From Cylicocyclus nassatus (taxonomy: Eukaryota > Nematoda > Chromadorea > Rhabditida > Strongylidae): a DNA stretch of 64,000 nucleotides. The translations under genes were made by a program, and so were the position numbers. Below, in pieces: positions 47,159 to 59,670 of the stretch. The notes beneath the pieces are model-generated. The model ran no database searches. It was not told the DNA's origin and saw only the letters and a program-made list of their open reading frames with translations. The DNA is taken from NCBI GenBank assembly GCA_958299035.1, contig CATQJL010000305.1, positions 70,462,792 through 70,526,791 of the forward strand, read 5' to 3'. Each line of letters opens with the position of its first letter. Within the stretch, counting starts at the first letter, position 1.

Positions 47159-48179
47159 TCCAGTAGAGGAGAAGCGCAAACCTCTATGCCTTCTCCCAAA
47201 TGAAGATTTAATGGTAAATTGTAAGTCAAATTCTTTTTCAAAGTCCTGAGGAAAGTCACAGTTATTGTAGAGACGGTAGGCAGCAGTTTCCAGCTGCCAA
47301 TTGAGGGGAATGCTTTATGACTGCCATCCCCTCAAGTGCCGTCCAGTAGAGGAAAAGCGCAAACCTTTATGCCTTCCCCTACATGAAGATTTGATGGTTA
47401 ATTGTAAGTCAAATTCTTTTTCAAAGTCCTGAGGAAAGTTATAGTTATTGTAGAGGCGGTAGGCAGCAGTTTCCAGCTGCCAACTGAGGGGAAGGCTTTA
47501 TGACTGCCATCCCCTCAAGTGCCGTCCAGTAGAGGAAAAGCGCAAACCTTTATGCCTTCCCCTATATGAAGATTTGATGGTTAATTGTAAGTCAAATTCT
47601 TTTTCAAAGTCCTGAGGAAAGTCACAGTTATTGTAGAGGCGGTAGGCAGCAGTTTCCAGCTGCCAATTGAGGGGAATGCTTTATGACTGCCATCCCCTCA
47701 AGTGCCGTCCAGTAGAGGAGAAGCGCAAACCTTTATGCCTTCTCCTACATGAAGATTTGATGGTTAATTGTAAGGCAAATTTTTTTTGCAAAGTCCTGAG
47801 GAAAGTTATAGTTATTGTAGAGGCGGTAGGCAGCAGTTTCCAGCTGCCAACTGAGGGGAAGGCTTTATGACTGCCATCCCCTCAAGTGCCGTCCAGTAGA
47901 GGAAAAGCGCAAACCTTTATGCCTTCCCCTACATGAAGATTTGATGGTTAATTGTAAGTCAAATTCTTTTTCAAAGTCCTGAGGAAGGTCACAGTTATTG
48001 TAGAGACGGTAGGCAGCAGTTTCCAACTGCCAACTGAGGGGAATGCTTTATGACTGCCATCCCCTCAAATGCCGTTCAGTAGAGGAGAAACGCAAACCTT
48101 TATGCCTTCTCCTACATGAAGATTTGATGGTTAATTGTAAGCCAAATTTTTTGCAAAGTCCTGAGGAAAGTTATAGTTA
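47159..48179. repeat. Core block copy 5
   Basis: Matches copy 4 at a shift of 6597 bp. Its last part, from about 47766, is duplicated again 1104 bp downstream, producing a sixth partial core near 48870-49280. Confidence 0.78.
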
Positions 48180-49973
48180 TTGTAGAGGCAGTAGGCAGCA
48201 GTTTCCAGCTGCCAACTGAGGGGAAGGCTTTGTGACTGCCATCCCCTCAGGTGCCGGTCCAGTAGAGGAGAAGCGCAAATCTCTATGCCTTCTCCTACAT
48301 GAAGATTTGATGGTTAATTGTAAGTCAAATTCTTTTTGCAAAGTCCTGAGGAAAGTTATAGTTATTGTAGAGGCAGTAGGCAGCAGTTTCCAGCTGCCAA
48401 CTGAGGGGAAGGCTTTGTTACTGCCAGCCCCTCAGGTGCCGGTCCAGTAGAGGAGAAGCGCAAATCTCTATGCCTTCTCCTACATGAAGATTTGATGGTA
48501 AATTGTAAGTCGAATTCTTTTTGCAAAGTCCTGAGGCAAGCTATAGTTATTGTAGAGGCGGTAGGCAGCAGTTTCCAGCTGCCAACTGAGGGGGAAGGCT
48601 TTATGACTGCCATCCCCTCAAATGCCGTTCAGTACATGAGAAGCGCAAACCTCTATGCCTTCTCCTATATGAAGATTTGATGGTTAATTGTAAGTCAAAT
48701 TCTTTTTGCAAAGTCCTGAGGAAAGTTACAGTTATTGTAGAGGCAGTAGGCAGCAATTTCCAGCTGCCAACTGAGGGGAAGGCTTTGTGACTGCCACCCC
48801 CTCAAGTGCCGTCCAGTAGAGGAGAAGCGCAAATCTCTATGCCTTCTCCCGCACGAAAATTTGATGGTTAATTGTAAGGCAAATTTTTTTTGCAAAGTCC
48901 TGAGGAAAGTTATAGTTATTGTAGAGGCGGTAGGCAGCAGTTTCCAGCTGCCAACTGAGGGGAAGGCTTTATGACTGCCATCCCCTCAAGTGCCGTCCAG
49001 TAGAGGAAAAGCGCAAACCTTTATGCCTTCCCCTACATGAAGATTTGATGGTTAATTGTAAGTCAAATTCTTTTTCAAAGTCCTGAGGAAGGTCACAGTT
49101 ATTGTAGAGACGGTAGGCAGCAGTTTCCAACTGCCAACTGAGGGGAATGCTTTATGACTGCCATCCCCTCAAATGCCGTTCAGTAGAGGAGAAACGCAAA
49201 CCTTTATGCCTTCTCCTACATGAAGATTTGATGGTTAATTGTAAGCCAAATTTTTTGCAAAGTCCTGAGGAAAGTTATAGTTATTGTAGAGGCAGTAGGC
49301 AGCAGTTTCCAGCTGCCAACTGAGGGGAAGGCTTTGTGACTGCCATCCCCTCAGGTGCCGGTCCAGTAGAGGAGAAGCGCAAATCTCTATGCCTTCTCCT
49401 ACATGAAGATTTGATGGTTAATTGTAAGTCAAATTCTTTTTGCAAAGTCCTGAGGAAAGTTATAGTTATTGTAGAGGCAGTAGGCAGCAGTTTCCAGCTG
49501 CCAACTGAGGGGAAGGCTTTGTTACTGCCAGCCCCTCAGGTGCCGGTCCAGTAGAAGAGAAGCGCAAATCTCTATGCCTTCTCCTACATGAAGATTTGAT
49601 GGTAAATTGTAAGTCGAATTCTTTTTGCAAAGTCCTGAGGCAAGCTATAGTTATTGTAGAGGCGGTAGGCAGCAGTTTCCAGCTGCCAACTGAGGGGGAA
49701 GGCTTTATGACTGCCATCCCCTCAAATGCCGTTCAGTACATGAGAAGCGCAAACCTCTATGCCTTCTCCTATATGAAGATTTGATGGTTAATTGTAAGTC
49801 AAATTCTTTTTGCAAAGTCCTGAGGAAAGTTACAGTTATTGTAGAGGCAGTAGGCAGCAATTTCCAGCTGCCAACTGAGGGGAAGGCTTTGTGACTGCCA
49901 CCCCCTCAAGTGCCGTCCAGTAGAGGAGAAGCGCAAATCTCTATGCCTTCTCCCGCACGAAAATTTGATGGTT
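47766..49973. repeat. Tandem duplication of a 1104-bp hexamer
   Basis: Copies are about 47766-48869 and 48870-49973. I notice one substitution, GTAGAAGAGA near 49553 versus GTAGAGGAGA near 48449. Both hold a GAATTC site (48512 and 49616) exactly 1104 bp apart. The junction monomer joins CCCGCACGAAAATTTGATGG to GTAAGGCAAATTTTTTTTGC, the same type of chimera seen at 25.76 kb. Confidence 0.85.
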
Positions 49974-50162
49974 AATTGTAAGTCAAATTCTTTTTGCAAA
50001 GTTCTGAGGAAAGTTACAGTTATTGTAGAGGCGGTAGGCAGCAGTTTCCAGCTGCCAACTGAGGGGGAAGGCTTTATGACTGCCATCCCCTCAAATGCCG
50101 TTCAGTACATGAGAAGCGCAAACCTCTATGCCTTCTCCTATATGAAGATTTGATGGTTAATT

Positions 50163-51419
50163 GTAAGTCAAATTCTTTTTGCAAAGTCCTGAGGAAAGTT
50201 ACAGTTATTGTAGAGGCAGTAGGCAGCAATTTCCAGCTGCCAACTGAGGGGAAGGCTTTGTGACTGCCACCCCCTCAAGTGCCGTCCAGTAGAGGAGAAG
50301 CGCAAATCTCTATGCCTTCTCCCGCACGAAAATTTGATGGTTAATTGTAAGTCAAATTCTTTTTGCAAAGTTCTGAGGAAAGTTACAGTTATTGTAGAGG
50401 CGGTAGGCAGCACTTTCCAGCTGCCAACTGAGGGGAAGGCTTTATGACTGCCATCCCCTCAAGTGCCGTCCAGTAGAGGAGAAGCGCAAACCTCTATGCC
50501 TTCTCCCAAATGAAGATTTAATGGTAAATTGTAAGTCAAATTCTTTTTCAAAGTCCTGAGGAAAGTCACAGTTATTGTAGAGGCGGTAGGCAGCAGTTTC
50601 CAGCTGCCAATTGAGGGGAATGCTTTATGACTGCCATCCCCTCAAGTGCCGTCCAGTAGAGGAGAAGCGCAAACCTTTATGCCTTCTCCTACATGAAGAT
50701 TTGATGGTTAATTGTAAGGCAAATTTTTTTTGCAAAGTCCTGAGGAAAGTTATAGTTATTGTAGAGACGGTAGGCAGCAGTTTCCAGCTGCCAACTGTGG
50801 GGAAGGCTTTGTGACTGCCATCCCCTCAGGTGCCGATCCAGTAGAGGAGAAGCGCAAATCTCTATGCCTTCTCCCGCACGAAAATTTAATGGTTAATTGT
50901 AAGCCAAATTCTTTTTGCAAAGTCCTGAGGAAAGTTACAGTTATTGTAGAGGCAGTAGGCAGCAATTTCCAGCTGCCAACTAAGGGGAAGGCTTTGTGAC
51001 TGCCACCCCCTCAAGTGCCGTCAAGTAGAGGAGAAGCGCAAATCTCTATGCCTTCTCCCGCACGAAAATTTGATGGTTAATTGTAAGTCAAATTCTTTTT
51101 GCAAAGTTCTGAGGAAAGTTACAGTTATTGTAGAGGCGGTAGGCAGCACTTTCCAGCTGCCAACTGAGGGGAAGGCTTTATGACTGCCATCCCCTCAAGT
51201 GCCGTCCAGTAGAGGAGAAGCGCAAACCTCTATGCCTTCTCCCAAATGAAGATTTAATGGTAAATTGTAAGTCAAATTCTTTTTCAAAGTCCTGAGGAAA
51301 GTCACAGTTATTGTAGAGACGGTAGGCAGCAGTTTCCAGCTGCCAATTGAGGGGAATGCTTTATGACTGCCATCCCCTCAAGTGCCGTCCAGTAGAGGAA
51401 AAGCGCAAACCTTTATGCC
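50163..51419. repeat. Copy of 46117-47373 (shift 4046 bp, 22 monomers)
   Basis: Seven monomers of region-I type sit inside region J, matching 46117-47373, including CAACTAAGGGG near 46931 and 50977. At the right edge the GGAAAAGCG marker (near 51397) is followed by CTTCTCCTACATG, where the source has CTTCCCCTACATG. The linked pair is therefore split there by an exchange. Confidence 0.78.
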
Positions 51420-53566
51420 TTCTCCTACATGAAGATTTGATGGTTAATTGTAAGTCAAATTCTTTTTGCAAAGTTCTGAGGAAAGTTACAGTTATTGTAG
51501 AGGCAGTAGGCAGCAGTTTCCAGCTGCCAACTGAGGGGAAGGCTTTGTGACTGCCAACCCCTCAGGTGCCGGTCCAGTAGAGGAGAAGCGCAAATCTCTA
51601 TGCCTTCTCCTACATGAAGATTTGATGGTTAATTGTAAGTCAAATTCTTTTTGCAAAGTCCTGAGGAAAGTTATAGTTATTGTAGAGGCAGTAGGCAGCA
51701 GTTTCCAGCTGCCAACTGAGGGGAAGGCTTTGTTACTGCCAGCCCCTCAGGTGCCGGTCCAGTAGAGGAGAAGCGCAAATCTCTATGCCTTCTCCTACAT
51801 GAAGATTTGATGGTAAATTGTAAGTCGAATTCTTTTTGCAAAGTCCTGAGGCAAGCTATAGTTATTGTAGAGGCGGTAGGCAGCAATTTCCAGCTGCCAA
51901 CTGAGGGGAAGGCTTTGTGACTGCCACCCCCTCAAGTGCCGTCCAGTAGAGGAGAAGCGCAAATCTCTATGCCTTCTCCCGCACGAAAATTTGATGGTTA
52001 ATTGTAAGTCAAATTCTTTTTGCAAAGTTCTGAGGAAAGTTACAGTTATTGTAGAGGCGGTAGGCAGCACTTTCCAGCTGCCAACTGAGGGGAAGGCTTT
52101 ATGACTGCCATCCCCTCAAATGCCGTTCAGTACATGAGAAGCGCAAACCTCTATGCCTTCTCCTATATGAAGATTTGATGGTTAATTGTAAGTCAAATTC
52201 TTTTTGTAAAGTCCTGAGGAAAGTTACAGTTATTGTAGAGGCAGTAGGCAGCAATTTCCAGCTGCCAACTGAGGGGAAGGCTTTGTGACTGCCACCCCCT
52301 CAAGTGCCGTCCAGTAGAGGAGAAGCGCAAATCTCTATGCCTTCTCCCGCACGAAAATTTGATGGTTAATTGTAAGTCAAATTCTTTTTGCAAAGTTCTC
52401 AGGAAAGTTACAGTTATTGTAGAGGCGGTAGGCAGCAGTTTCCAGCTGCCAACTGAGGGGGAAGGCTTTATGACTGCCATCCCCTCAAATGCCGTTCAGT
52501 ACATGAGAAGCGCAAACCTCTATGCCTTCTCCCAAATGAAGATTTAATGGTAAATTGTAAGTAAAATTCTTTTTCAAATTCCTGAGGAAAGTCACAGTTA
52601 TTGTAGAGACGGTAGGCAGCAATTTCCAGCTGCCAACTGAGGGGAAGGCTTTATGACTGCCATCCCCTCAAGTGCCGTCCAGTAGAGGAGAAGCGCAAAT
52701 CTCTATGCCTTCTCCCGCACGAAAATTTGATGGTTAATTGTAAGTCAAATTCTTTTTGCAAAGTTCTGAGGAAAGTTACAGTTATTGTAGAGGCAGTAGG
52801 CAGCAGTTTCCAGCTGCCAACTGAGGGGAAGGCTTTGTTACTGCCAACCCCTCAGGTGCCGGTCCAGTAGAGGAGAAGCGCAAATCTCTATGCCTTCTCC
52901 TACATGAAGATTTGATGGTTAATTGTAAGTCAAATTCTTTTTGCAAAGTCCTGAGGAAAGTTACAGTTATTGTAGAGGCAGTAGGCAGCAATTTCCAGCT
53001 GCCAACTGAGGGGAAGGCTTTGTGACTGCCACCCCCTCAAGTGCCGTCCAGTAGAGGAGAAGCGCAAATCTCTATGCCTTCTCCCGCACGAAAATTTGAT
53101 GGTTAATTGTAAGTCAAATTCTTTTTGCAAAGTTCTGAGGAAAGTTACAGTTATTGTAGAGGCGGTAGGCAGCACTTTCCAGCTGCCAACTGAGGGGAAG
53201 GCTTTATGACTGCCATCCCCTCAAGTGCCGTCCAGTAGAGGAGAAGCGCAAACCTCTATGCCTTCTCCCAAATGAAGATTTAATGGTAAATTGTAAGTCA
53301 AATTCTTTTTCAAATTCCTGAGGAAAGTCACAGTTATTGTAGAGACGGTAGGCAGCAGTTTCCAGCTGCCAACTGAGGGGAAGGCTTTATGACTGCCATC
53401 CCCTCAAGTGCCGTCCAGTAGAGGAGAAGCGCAAATCTCTATGCCTTCTCCCGCACGAAAATTTGATGGTTAATTGTAAGTCAAATTCTTTTTGCAAAGT
53501 TCTGAGGAAAGTTACAGTTATTGTAGAGGCAGTAGGCAGCAGTTTCCAGCTGCCAACTGAGGGGAA

Positions 53567-53710
53567 GGCTTTGTTACTGCCAACCCCTCAGGTGCCGGTC
53601 CAGTAGAGGAGAAGCGCAAATCTCTATGCCTTCTCCTACATGAAGATTTGATGGTTAATTGTAAGTCAAATTTTTTTTGCAAAGTCTTTCCAGCTGCCAA
53701 CTGAGGGGAA
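53567..53710. repeat. Truncated monomer with a 41-bp internal deletion
   Basis: The GGCTTTG to GGCTTTG distance here is 144 bp where 185 is expected. GCAAAGTC at 53679-53686 runs directly into TTTCCAGCTGCC. The lost part covers CTGAGGAAAG, the TTATTGTAGAG stretch and the GGCAGC arm of inverted repeat C. It is the only gross truncation I find in the window. The junction shows little or no microhomology. The next monomer resumes normally. Confidence 0.88.
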
Positions 53711-54955
53711 GGCTTTGTGACTGCCATCCCCTCAGGTGCCGGTCCAGTAGAGGAGAAGCGCAAATCTCTATGCCTTCTCCTACATGAAGATTTGGTGGTT
53801 AATTGTAAGTCAAATTCTTTTTGCAAAGTCCTGAGGAAAGTTATAGTTATTGTAGAGGCAGTAGGCAGCAGTTTCCAGCTGCCAACTGAGGGGAAGGCTT
53901 TGTTACTGCCAGCCCCTCAGGTGCCGGTCCAGTAGAGGAGAAGCGCAAATCTCTATGCCTTCTCCTACATGAAGATTTGATGGTAAATTGTAAGTCGAAT
54001 TCTTTTTGCAAAGTCCTGAGGCAAGTTATAGTTATTGTAGAGGCGGTAGGCAGCAGTTTCCAGCTGCCAACTGAGATGGAAGGCTTTATGACTGCCATCC
54101 CCTCAAATGCCGTTCAGTACATGAGAAGCGCAAACCTCTATGCCTTCTCCCAAATGAAGATTTAATGGTAAATTGTAAGTAAAATTCTTTTTCAAATTCC
54201 TGAGGAAAGTCACAGTTATTGTAGAGACGGTAGGCAGCAGTTTCCAGCTGCCAACTGAGGGGAAGGCTTTATGACTGCCATCCCCTCAAGTGCCGTCCAG
54301 TAGAGGAGAAGCGCAAATCTCTATGCCTTCTCCCGCACGAAAATTTGATGGTTAATTGTAAGTCAAATTCTTTTTGCAAAGTTCTGAGGAAAGTTACAGT
54401 TATTGTAGAGGCAGTAGGCAGCAGTTTCCAGCTGCCAACTGAGGGGAAGGCTTTGTTACTGCCAACCCCTCAGGTGCCGGTCCAGTAGAGGAGAAGCGCA
54501 AACCTTTATGCCTTCTCCTACATGAAGATTTGATGGTTAATTGTAAGCCAAATTTTTTGCAAAGTCCTGAGGAAAGTTATAGTTATTGTAGAGGCAGTAG
54601 GCAGCAGTTTCCAGCTGCCAACTGAGGGGAAGGCTTTGTGACTGCCATCCCCTCAGGTGCCGTTCAGTACATGAGAAGCGCAAACCTCTATGCCTTCTCC
54701 CAAATGAAGATTTAATGGTAAATTGTAAGTAAAATTCTTTTTCAAATTCCTGAGGAAAGTCACAGTTATTGTAGAGACGGTAGGCAGCAGTTTCCAGCTG
54801 CCAACTGAGGGGAAGGCTTTATGACTGCCATCCCCTCAAGTGCCGTCCAGTAGAGGAGAAGCGCAAATCTCTATGCCTTCTCCCGCACGAAAATTTGATG
54901 GTTAATTGTAAGTCAAATTCTTTTTGCAAAGTTCTGAGGAAAGTTACAGTTATTG

Positions 54956-56732
54956 TAGAGGCAGTAGGCAGCAGTTTCCAGCTGCCAACTGAGGGGAAGG
55001 CTTTGTTACTGCCAGCCCCTCAGGTGCCGGTCCAGTAGAGGAGAAGCGCAAATCTCTATGCCTTCTCCTACATGAAGATTTGATGGTAAATTGTAAGTCG
55101 AATTCTTTTTGCAAAGTCCTGAGGCAAGTTATAGTTATTGTAGAGGCGGTAGGCAGCAGTTTCCAGCTGCCAACTGAGATGGAAGGCTTTATGACTGCCA
55201 TCCCCTCAAATGCCGTTCAGTACATGAGAAGCGCAAACCTCTATGCCTTCTCCCAAATGAAGATTTAATGGTAAATTGTAAGTAAAATTCTTTTTCAAAT
55301 TCCTGAGGAAAGTCACAGTTATTGTAGAGACGGTAGGCAGCAGTTTCCAGCTGCCAACTGAGGGGAAGGCTTTATGACTGCCATCCCCTCAAGTGCCGTC
55401 CAGTAGAGGAGAAGCGCAAATCTCTATGCCTTCTCCCGCACGAAAATTTGATGGTTAATTGTAAGTCAAATTCTTTTTGCAAAGTTCTGAGGAAAGTTAC
55501 AGTTATTGTAGAGGCAGTAGGCAGCAGTTTCCAGCTGCCAACTGAGGGGAAGGCTTTGTTACTGCCAACCCCTCAGGTGCCGGTCCAGTAGAGGAGAAGC
55601 GCAAATCTCTATGCCTTCTCCTACATGAAGATTTGATGGTTAATTGTAAGTCAAATTCTTTTTGCAAAGTCCTGAGGAAAGTTACAGTTATTGTAGAGGC
55701 AGTAGGCAGCAATTTCCAGCTGCCAACTGAGGGGAAGGCTTTGTGACTGCCACCCCCTCAAGTGCCGTCCAGTAGAGGAGAAGCGCAAATCTCTATGCCT
55801 TCTCCTACATGAAGATTTGATGGTTAATTGTAAGTCAAATTCTTTTTGCAAAGTCCTGAGGAAAGTTATAGTTATTGTAGAGGCAGTAGGCAGCAGTTTC
55901 CAGCTGCCAACTGAGGGGAAGGCTTTGTTACTGCCAGCCCCTCAGGTGCCGGTCCAGTAGAGGAGAAGCGCAAATCTCTATGCCTTCTCCTACATGAAGA
56001 TTTGATGGTAAATTGTAAGTCGAATTCTTTTTGCAAAGTCCTGAGGCAAGTTATAGTTATTGTAGAGGCGGTAGGCAGCAGTTTCCAGCTGCCAACTGAG
56101 ATGGAAGGCTTTATGACTGCCATCCCCTCAAATGCCGTTCAGTACATGAGAAGCGCAAACCTCTATGCCTTCTCCCAAATGAAGATTTAATGGTAAATTG
56201 TAAGTAAAATTCTTTTTCAAATTCCTGAGGAAAGTCACAGTTATTGTAGAGACGGTAGGCAGCAGTTTCCAGCTGCCAACTGAGGGGAAGGCTTTATGAC
56301 TGCCATCCCCTCAAGTGCCGTCCAGTAGAGGAGAAGCGCAAATCTCTATGCCTTCTCCCGCACGAAAATTTGATGGTTAATTGTAAGTCAAATTCTTTTT
56401 GCAAAGTTCTGAGGAAAGTTACAGTTATTGTAGAGGCAGTAGGCAGCAGTTTCCAGCTGCCAACTGAGGGGAAGGCTTTGTTACTGCCAACCCCTCAGGT
56501 GCCGGTCCAGTAGAGGAGAAGCGCAAATCTCTATGCCTTCTCCTACATGAAGATTTGATGGTTAATTGTAAGTCAAATTCTTTTTGCAAAGTCCTGAGGA
56601 AAGTTACAGTTATTGTAGAGGCAGTAGGCAGCAATTTCCAGCTGCCAACTGAGGGGAAGGCTTTGTGACTGCCACCCCCTCAAGTGCCGTCCAGTAGAGG
56701 AGAAGCGCAAATCTCTATGCCTTCTCCCGCAC
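54956..56732. repeat. Tandem duplication of a 922-bp pentamer
   Basis: 54956-55877 repeats from 55878 to about 56732. Both contain GTCGAATTC (55100 and 56022), GAGATGGAAGG (near 55176 and 56098) and GTAAGTAAAATTC with CAAATTCCTGAGG. A related block sits 1103 bp upstream (53847-54165 matching 54950-55268). The second copy ends where CCTACATG is replaced by CCCGCACG. Confidence 0.8.
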
Positions 56733-57978
56733 GAAAATTTGATGGTTAATTGTAAGTCAAATTCTTTTTGCAAAGTTCTGAGGAAAGTTACAGTTATTGT
56801 AGAGGCGGTAGGCAGCACTTTCCAGCTGCCAACTGAGGGGAAGGCTTTATGACTGCCATCCCCTCAAGTGCCGTCCAGTAGAGGAGAAGCGCAAACCTCT
56901 ATGCCTTCTCCCGCACGAAAATTTGATGGTTAATTGTAAGTCAAATTCTTTTTGCAAAGTTCTGAGGAAAGTTACAGTTATTGTAGAGGCGGTAGGCAGC
57001 ACTTTCCAGCTGCCAACTGAGGGGAAGGCTTTGTTACTGCCAGCCCCTCAGGTGCCGGTCCAGTAGAGGAGAAGCGCAAATCTCTATGCCTTCTCCTACA
57101 TGAAGATTTGATGGTAAATTGTAAGTCGAATTCTTTTTGCAAAGTCCTGAGGCAAGTTATAGTTATTGTAGAGGCGGTAGGCAGCAGTTTCCAGCTGCCA
57201 ACTGAGGGGGAAGGCTTTATGACTGCCATCCCCTCAAATGCCGTTCAGTACATGAGAAGCGCAAACCTCTATGCCTTTTCCTATATGAAGATTTGATGGT
57301 TAATTGTAAGTCAAATTCTTTTTGCAAAGTCCTGAGGAAAGTTACAGTTATTGTAGAGGCAGTAGGCAGCAATTTCCAGCTGCCAACTGAGGGGAAGGCT
57401 TTGTGACTGCCACCCCCTCAAGTGCCGTCCAGTAGAGGAGAAGCGCAAATCTCTATGCCTTCTCCCGCACGAAAATTTGATGGTTAATTGTAAGTCAAAT
57501 TCTTTTTGCAAAGTTCTGAGGAAAGTTACAGTTATTGTAGAGGCGGTAGGCAGCAGTTTCCAGCTGCCAACTGAGGGGGAAGGCTTTATGACTGCCATCC
57601 CCTCAAATGCCGTTCAGTACATGAGAAGCGCAAACCTCTATGCCTTCTCCCAAATGAAGATTTAATGGTAAATTGTAAGTAAAATTCTTTTTCAAATTCC
57701 TGAGGAAAGTTACAGTTATTGTAGAGGCAGTAGGCAGCAGTTTCCAGCTGCCAACTGAGGGGAAGGCTTTGTTACTGCCAACCCCTCAGGTGCCGGTCCA
57801 GTAGAGGAGAAGCGCAAATCTCTATGCCTTCTCCTACATGAAGATTTGATGGTTAATTGTAAGTCAAATTCTTTTTGCAAAGTCCTGAGGAAAGTTATAG
57901 TTATTGTAGAGGCAGTAGGCAGCAGTTTCCAGCTGCCAACTGAGGGGAAGGCTTTGTGACTGCCATCCCCTCAGGTGC

Positions 57979-59142
57979 CGGTCCAGTAGAGGAGAAGCGC
58001 AAATCTCTATGCCTTCTCCTACATGAAGATTTGATGGTAAATTGTAAGTCGAATTCTTTTTGCAAAGTCCTGAGGCAAGTTATAGTTATTGTAGAGGCGG
58101 TAGGCAGCAGTTTCCAGCTGCCAACTGAGGGGGAAGGCTTTATGACTGCCATCCCCTCAAATGCCGTTCAGTACATGAGAAGCGCAAACCTCTATGCCTT
58201 CTCCCAAATGAAGATTTAATGGTAAATTGTAAGGAAAATTCTTTTTCAAATTCCTGAGGAAAGTCACAGTTATTGTAGAGACGGTAGGCAGCAGTTTCCA
58301 GCTGCCAACTGAGGGGAAGGCTTTATGACTGCCATCCCCTCAAGTGCCGTCCAGTAGAGGAGAAGCGCAAATCTCTATGCCTTCTCCCGCACGAAAATTT
58401 GATGGTTAATTGTAAGTCAAATTCTTTTTGCAAAGTTCTGAGGAAAGTTACAGTTATTGTAGAGGCAGTAGGCAGCAGTTTCCAGCTGCCAACTGAGGGG
58501 AAGGCTTTGTTACTGCCAACCCCTCAGGTGCCGGTCCAGTAGAGGAGAAGCGCAAATCTCTATGCCTTCTCCTACATGAAGATTTGATGGTTAATTGTAA
58601 GTCAAATTCTTTTTGCAAAGTCCTGAGGAAAGTTACAGTTATTGTAGAGGCAGTAGGCAGCAATTTCCAGCTGCCAACTAAGGGGAAGGCTTTGTGACTG
58701 CCACCCCCTCAAGTGCCGTCCAGTAGAGGAGAAGCGCAAATCTCTATGCCTTCTCCCGCACGAAAATTTGATGGTTAATTGTAAGTCAAATTCTTTTTGC
58801 AAAGTTCTGAGGAAAGTTACAGTTATTGTAGAGGCGGTAGGCAGCACTTTCCAGCTGCCAACTGAGGGGAAGGCTTTATGACTGCCATCCCCTCAAGTGC
58901 CGTCCAGTAGAGGAGAAGCGCAAACCTCTATGCCTTCTCCCGCACGAAAATTTGATGGTTAATTGTAAGTCAAATTCTTTTTGCAAAGTTCTGAGGAAAG
59001 TTACAGTTATTGTAGAGGCGGTAGGCAGCACTTTCCAGCTGCCAACTGAGGGGAAGGCTTTGTTACTGCCAGCCCCTCAGGTGCCGGTCCAGTAGAGGAG
59101 AAGCGCAAATCTCTATGCCTTCTCCTACATGAAGATTTGATG
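57979..59142. repeat. Copy of 55950-57113 (shift 2029 bp, 11 monomers)
   Basis: Six monomers match in order, including GTCGAATTC (56022 and 58051) and GTTCAGTACATGAG. Differences: GAGATGGAAGG in the source versus GAGGGGGAAGG here, GTAAGTAAAATTC versus GTAAGGAAAATTC near 58230, and CAACTGAGG versus CAACTAAGG near 58676. Confidence 0.76.
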
Positions 59143-59670
59143 GTTAATTGTAAGTCAAATTCTTTTTGCAAAGTCCTGAGGAAAGTTACAGTTATTGTAG
59201 AGGCAGTAGGCAGCAATTTCCAGCTGCCAACTAAGGGGAAGGCTTTGTGACTGCCACCCCCTCAAGTGCCGTCCAGTAGAGGAGAAGCGCAAATCTCTAT
59301 GCCTTCTCCCGCACGAAAATTTGATGGTTAATTGTAAGTCAAATTCTTTTTGCAAAGTTCTGAGGAAAGTTACAGTTATTGTAGAGGCGGTAGGCAGCAC
59401 TTTCCAGCTGCCAACTGAGGGGAAGGCTTTATGACTGCCATCCCCTCAAGTGCCGTCCAGTAGAGGAGAAGCGCAAACCTCTATGCCTTCTCCCGCACGA
59501 AAATTTGATGGTTAATTGTAAGTCAAATTCTTTTTGCAAAGTTCTGAGGAAAGTTACAGTTATTGTAGAGGCGGTAGGCAGCACTTTCCAGCTGCCAACT
59601 GAGGGGAAGGCTTTGTTACTGCCAGCCCCTCAGGTGCCGGTCCAGTAGAGGAGAAGCGCAAATCTCTATG
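58520..59670. repeat. 553-bp trimer repeated twice in tandem
   Basis: The segment 58520-59072 repeats from 59073 to about 59670 at 553 bp, sharing CAACTAAGGGG (near 58676 and 59229). It resembles region C in period only; the monomers are different types (GTTACTGCC, CCTACATG, CCCGCACG). Confidence 0.76.

Larger units (their letters stand above)
29565..48300. repeat. Region I: mosaic higher-order domain with an 8.07-8.25 kb period
   Basis: About 100 monomers arranged as large near-identical blocks. 29565-32100 recurs near 37815-40350 at shifts of 8249-8251 bp. 32400-35590 recurs at 8066-8068 bp, and 35800-36300 again at about 8251 bp. The step changes equal single monomers gained or lost. Five copies of a six-monomer core with linked GGAAAAGCG and CTTCCCCTA markers are embedded. 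Other frequent markers are GCCGTCAAGTAG and CCAATTGAGGGGAATGC. No gene or non-satellite sequence is seen. Confidence 0.82.
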
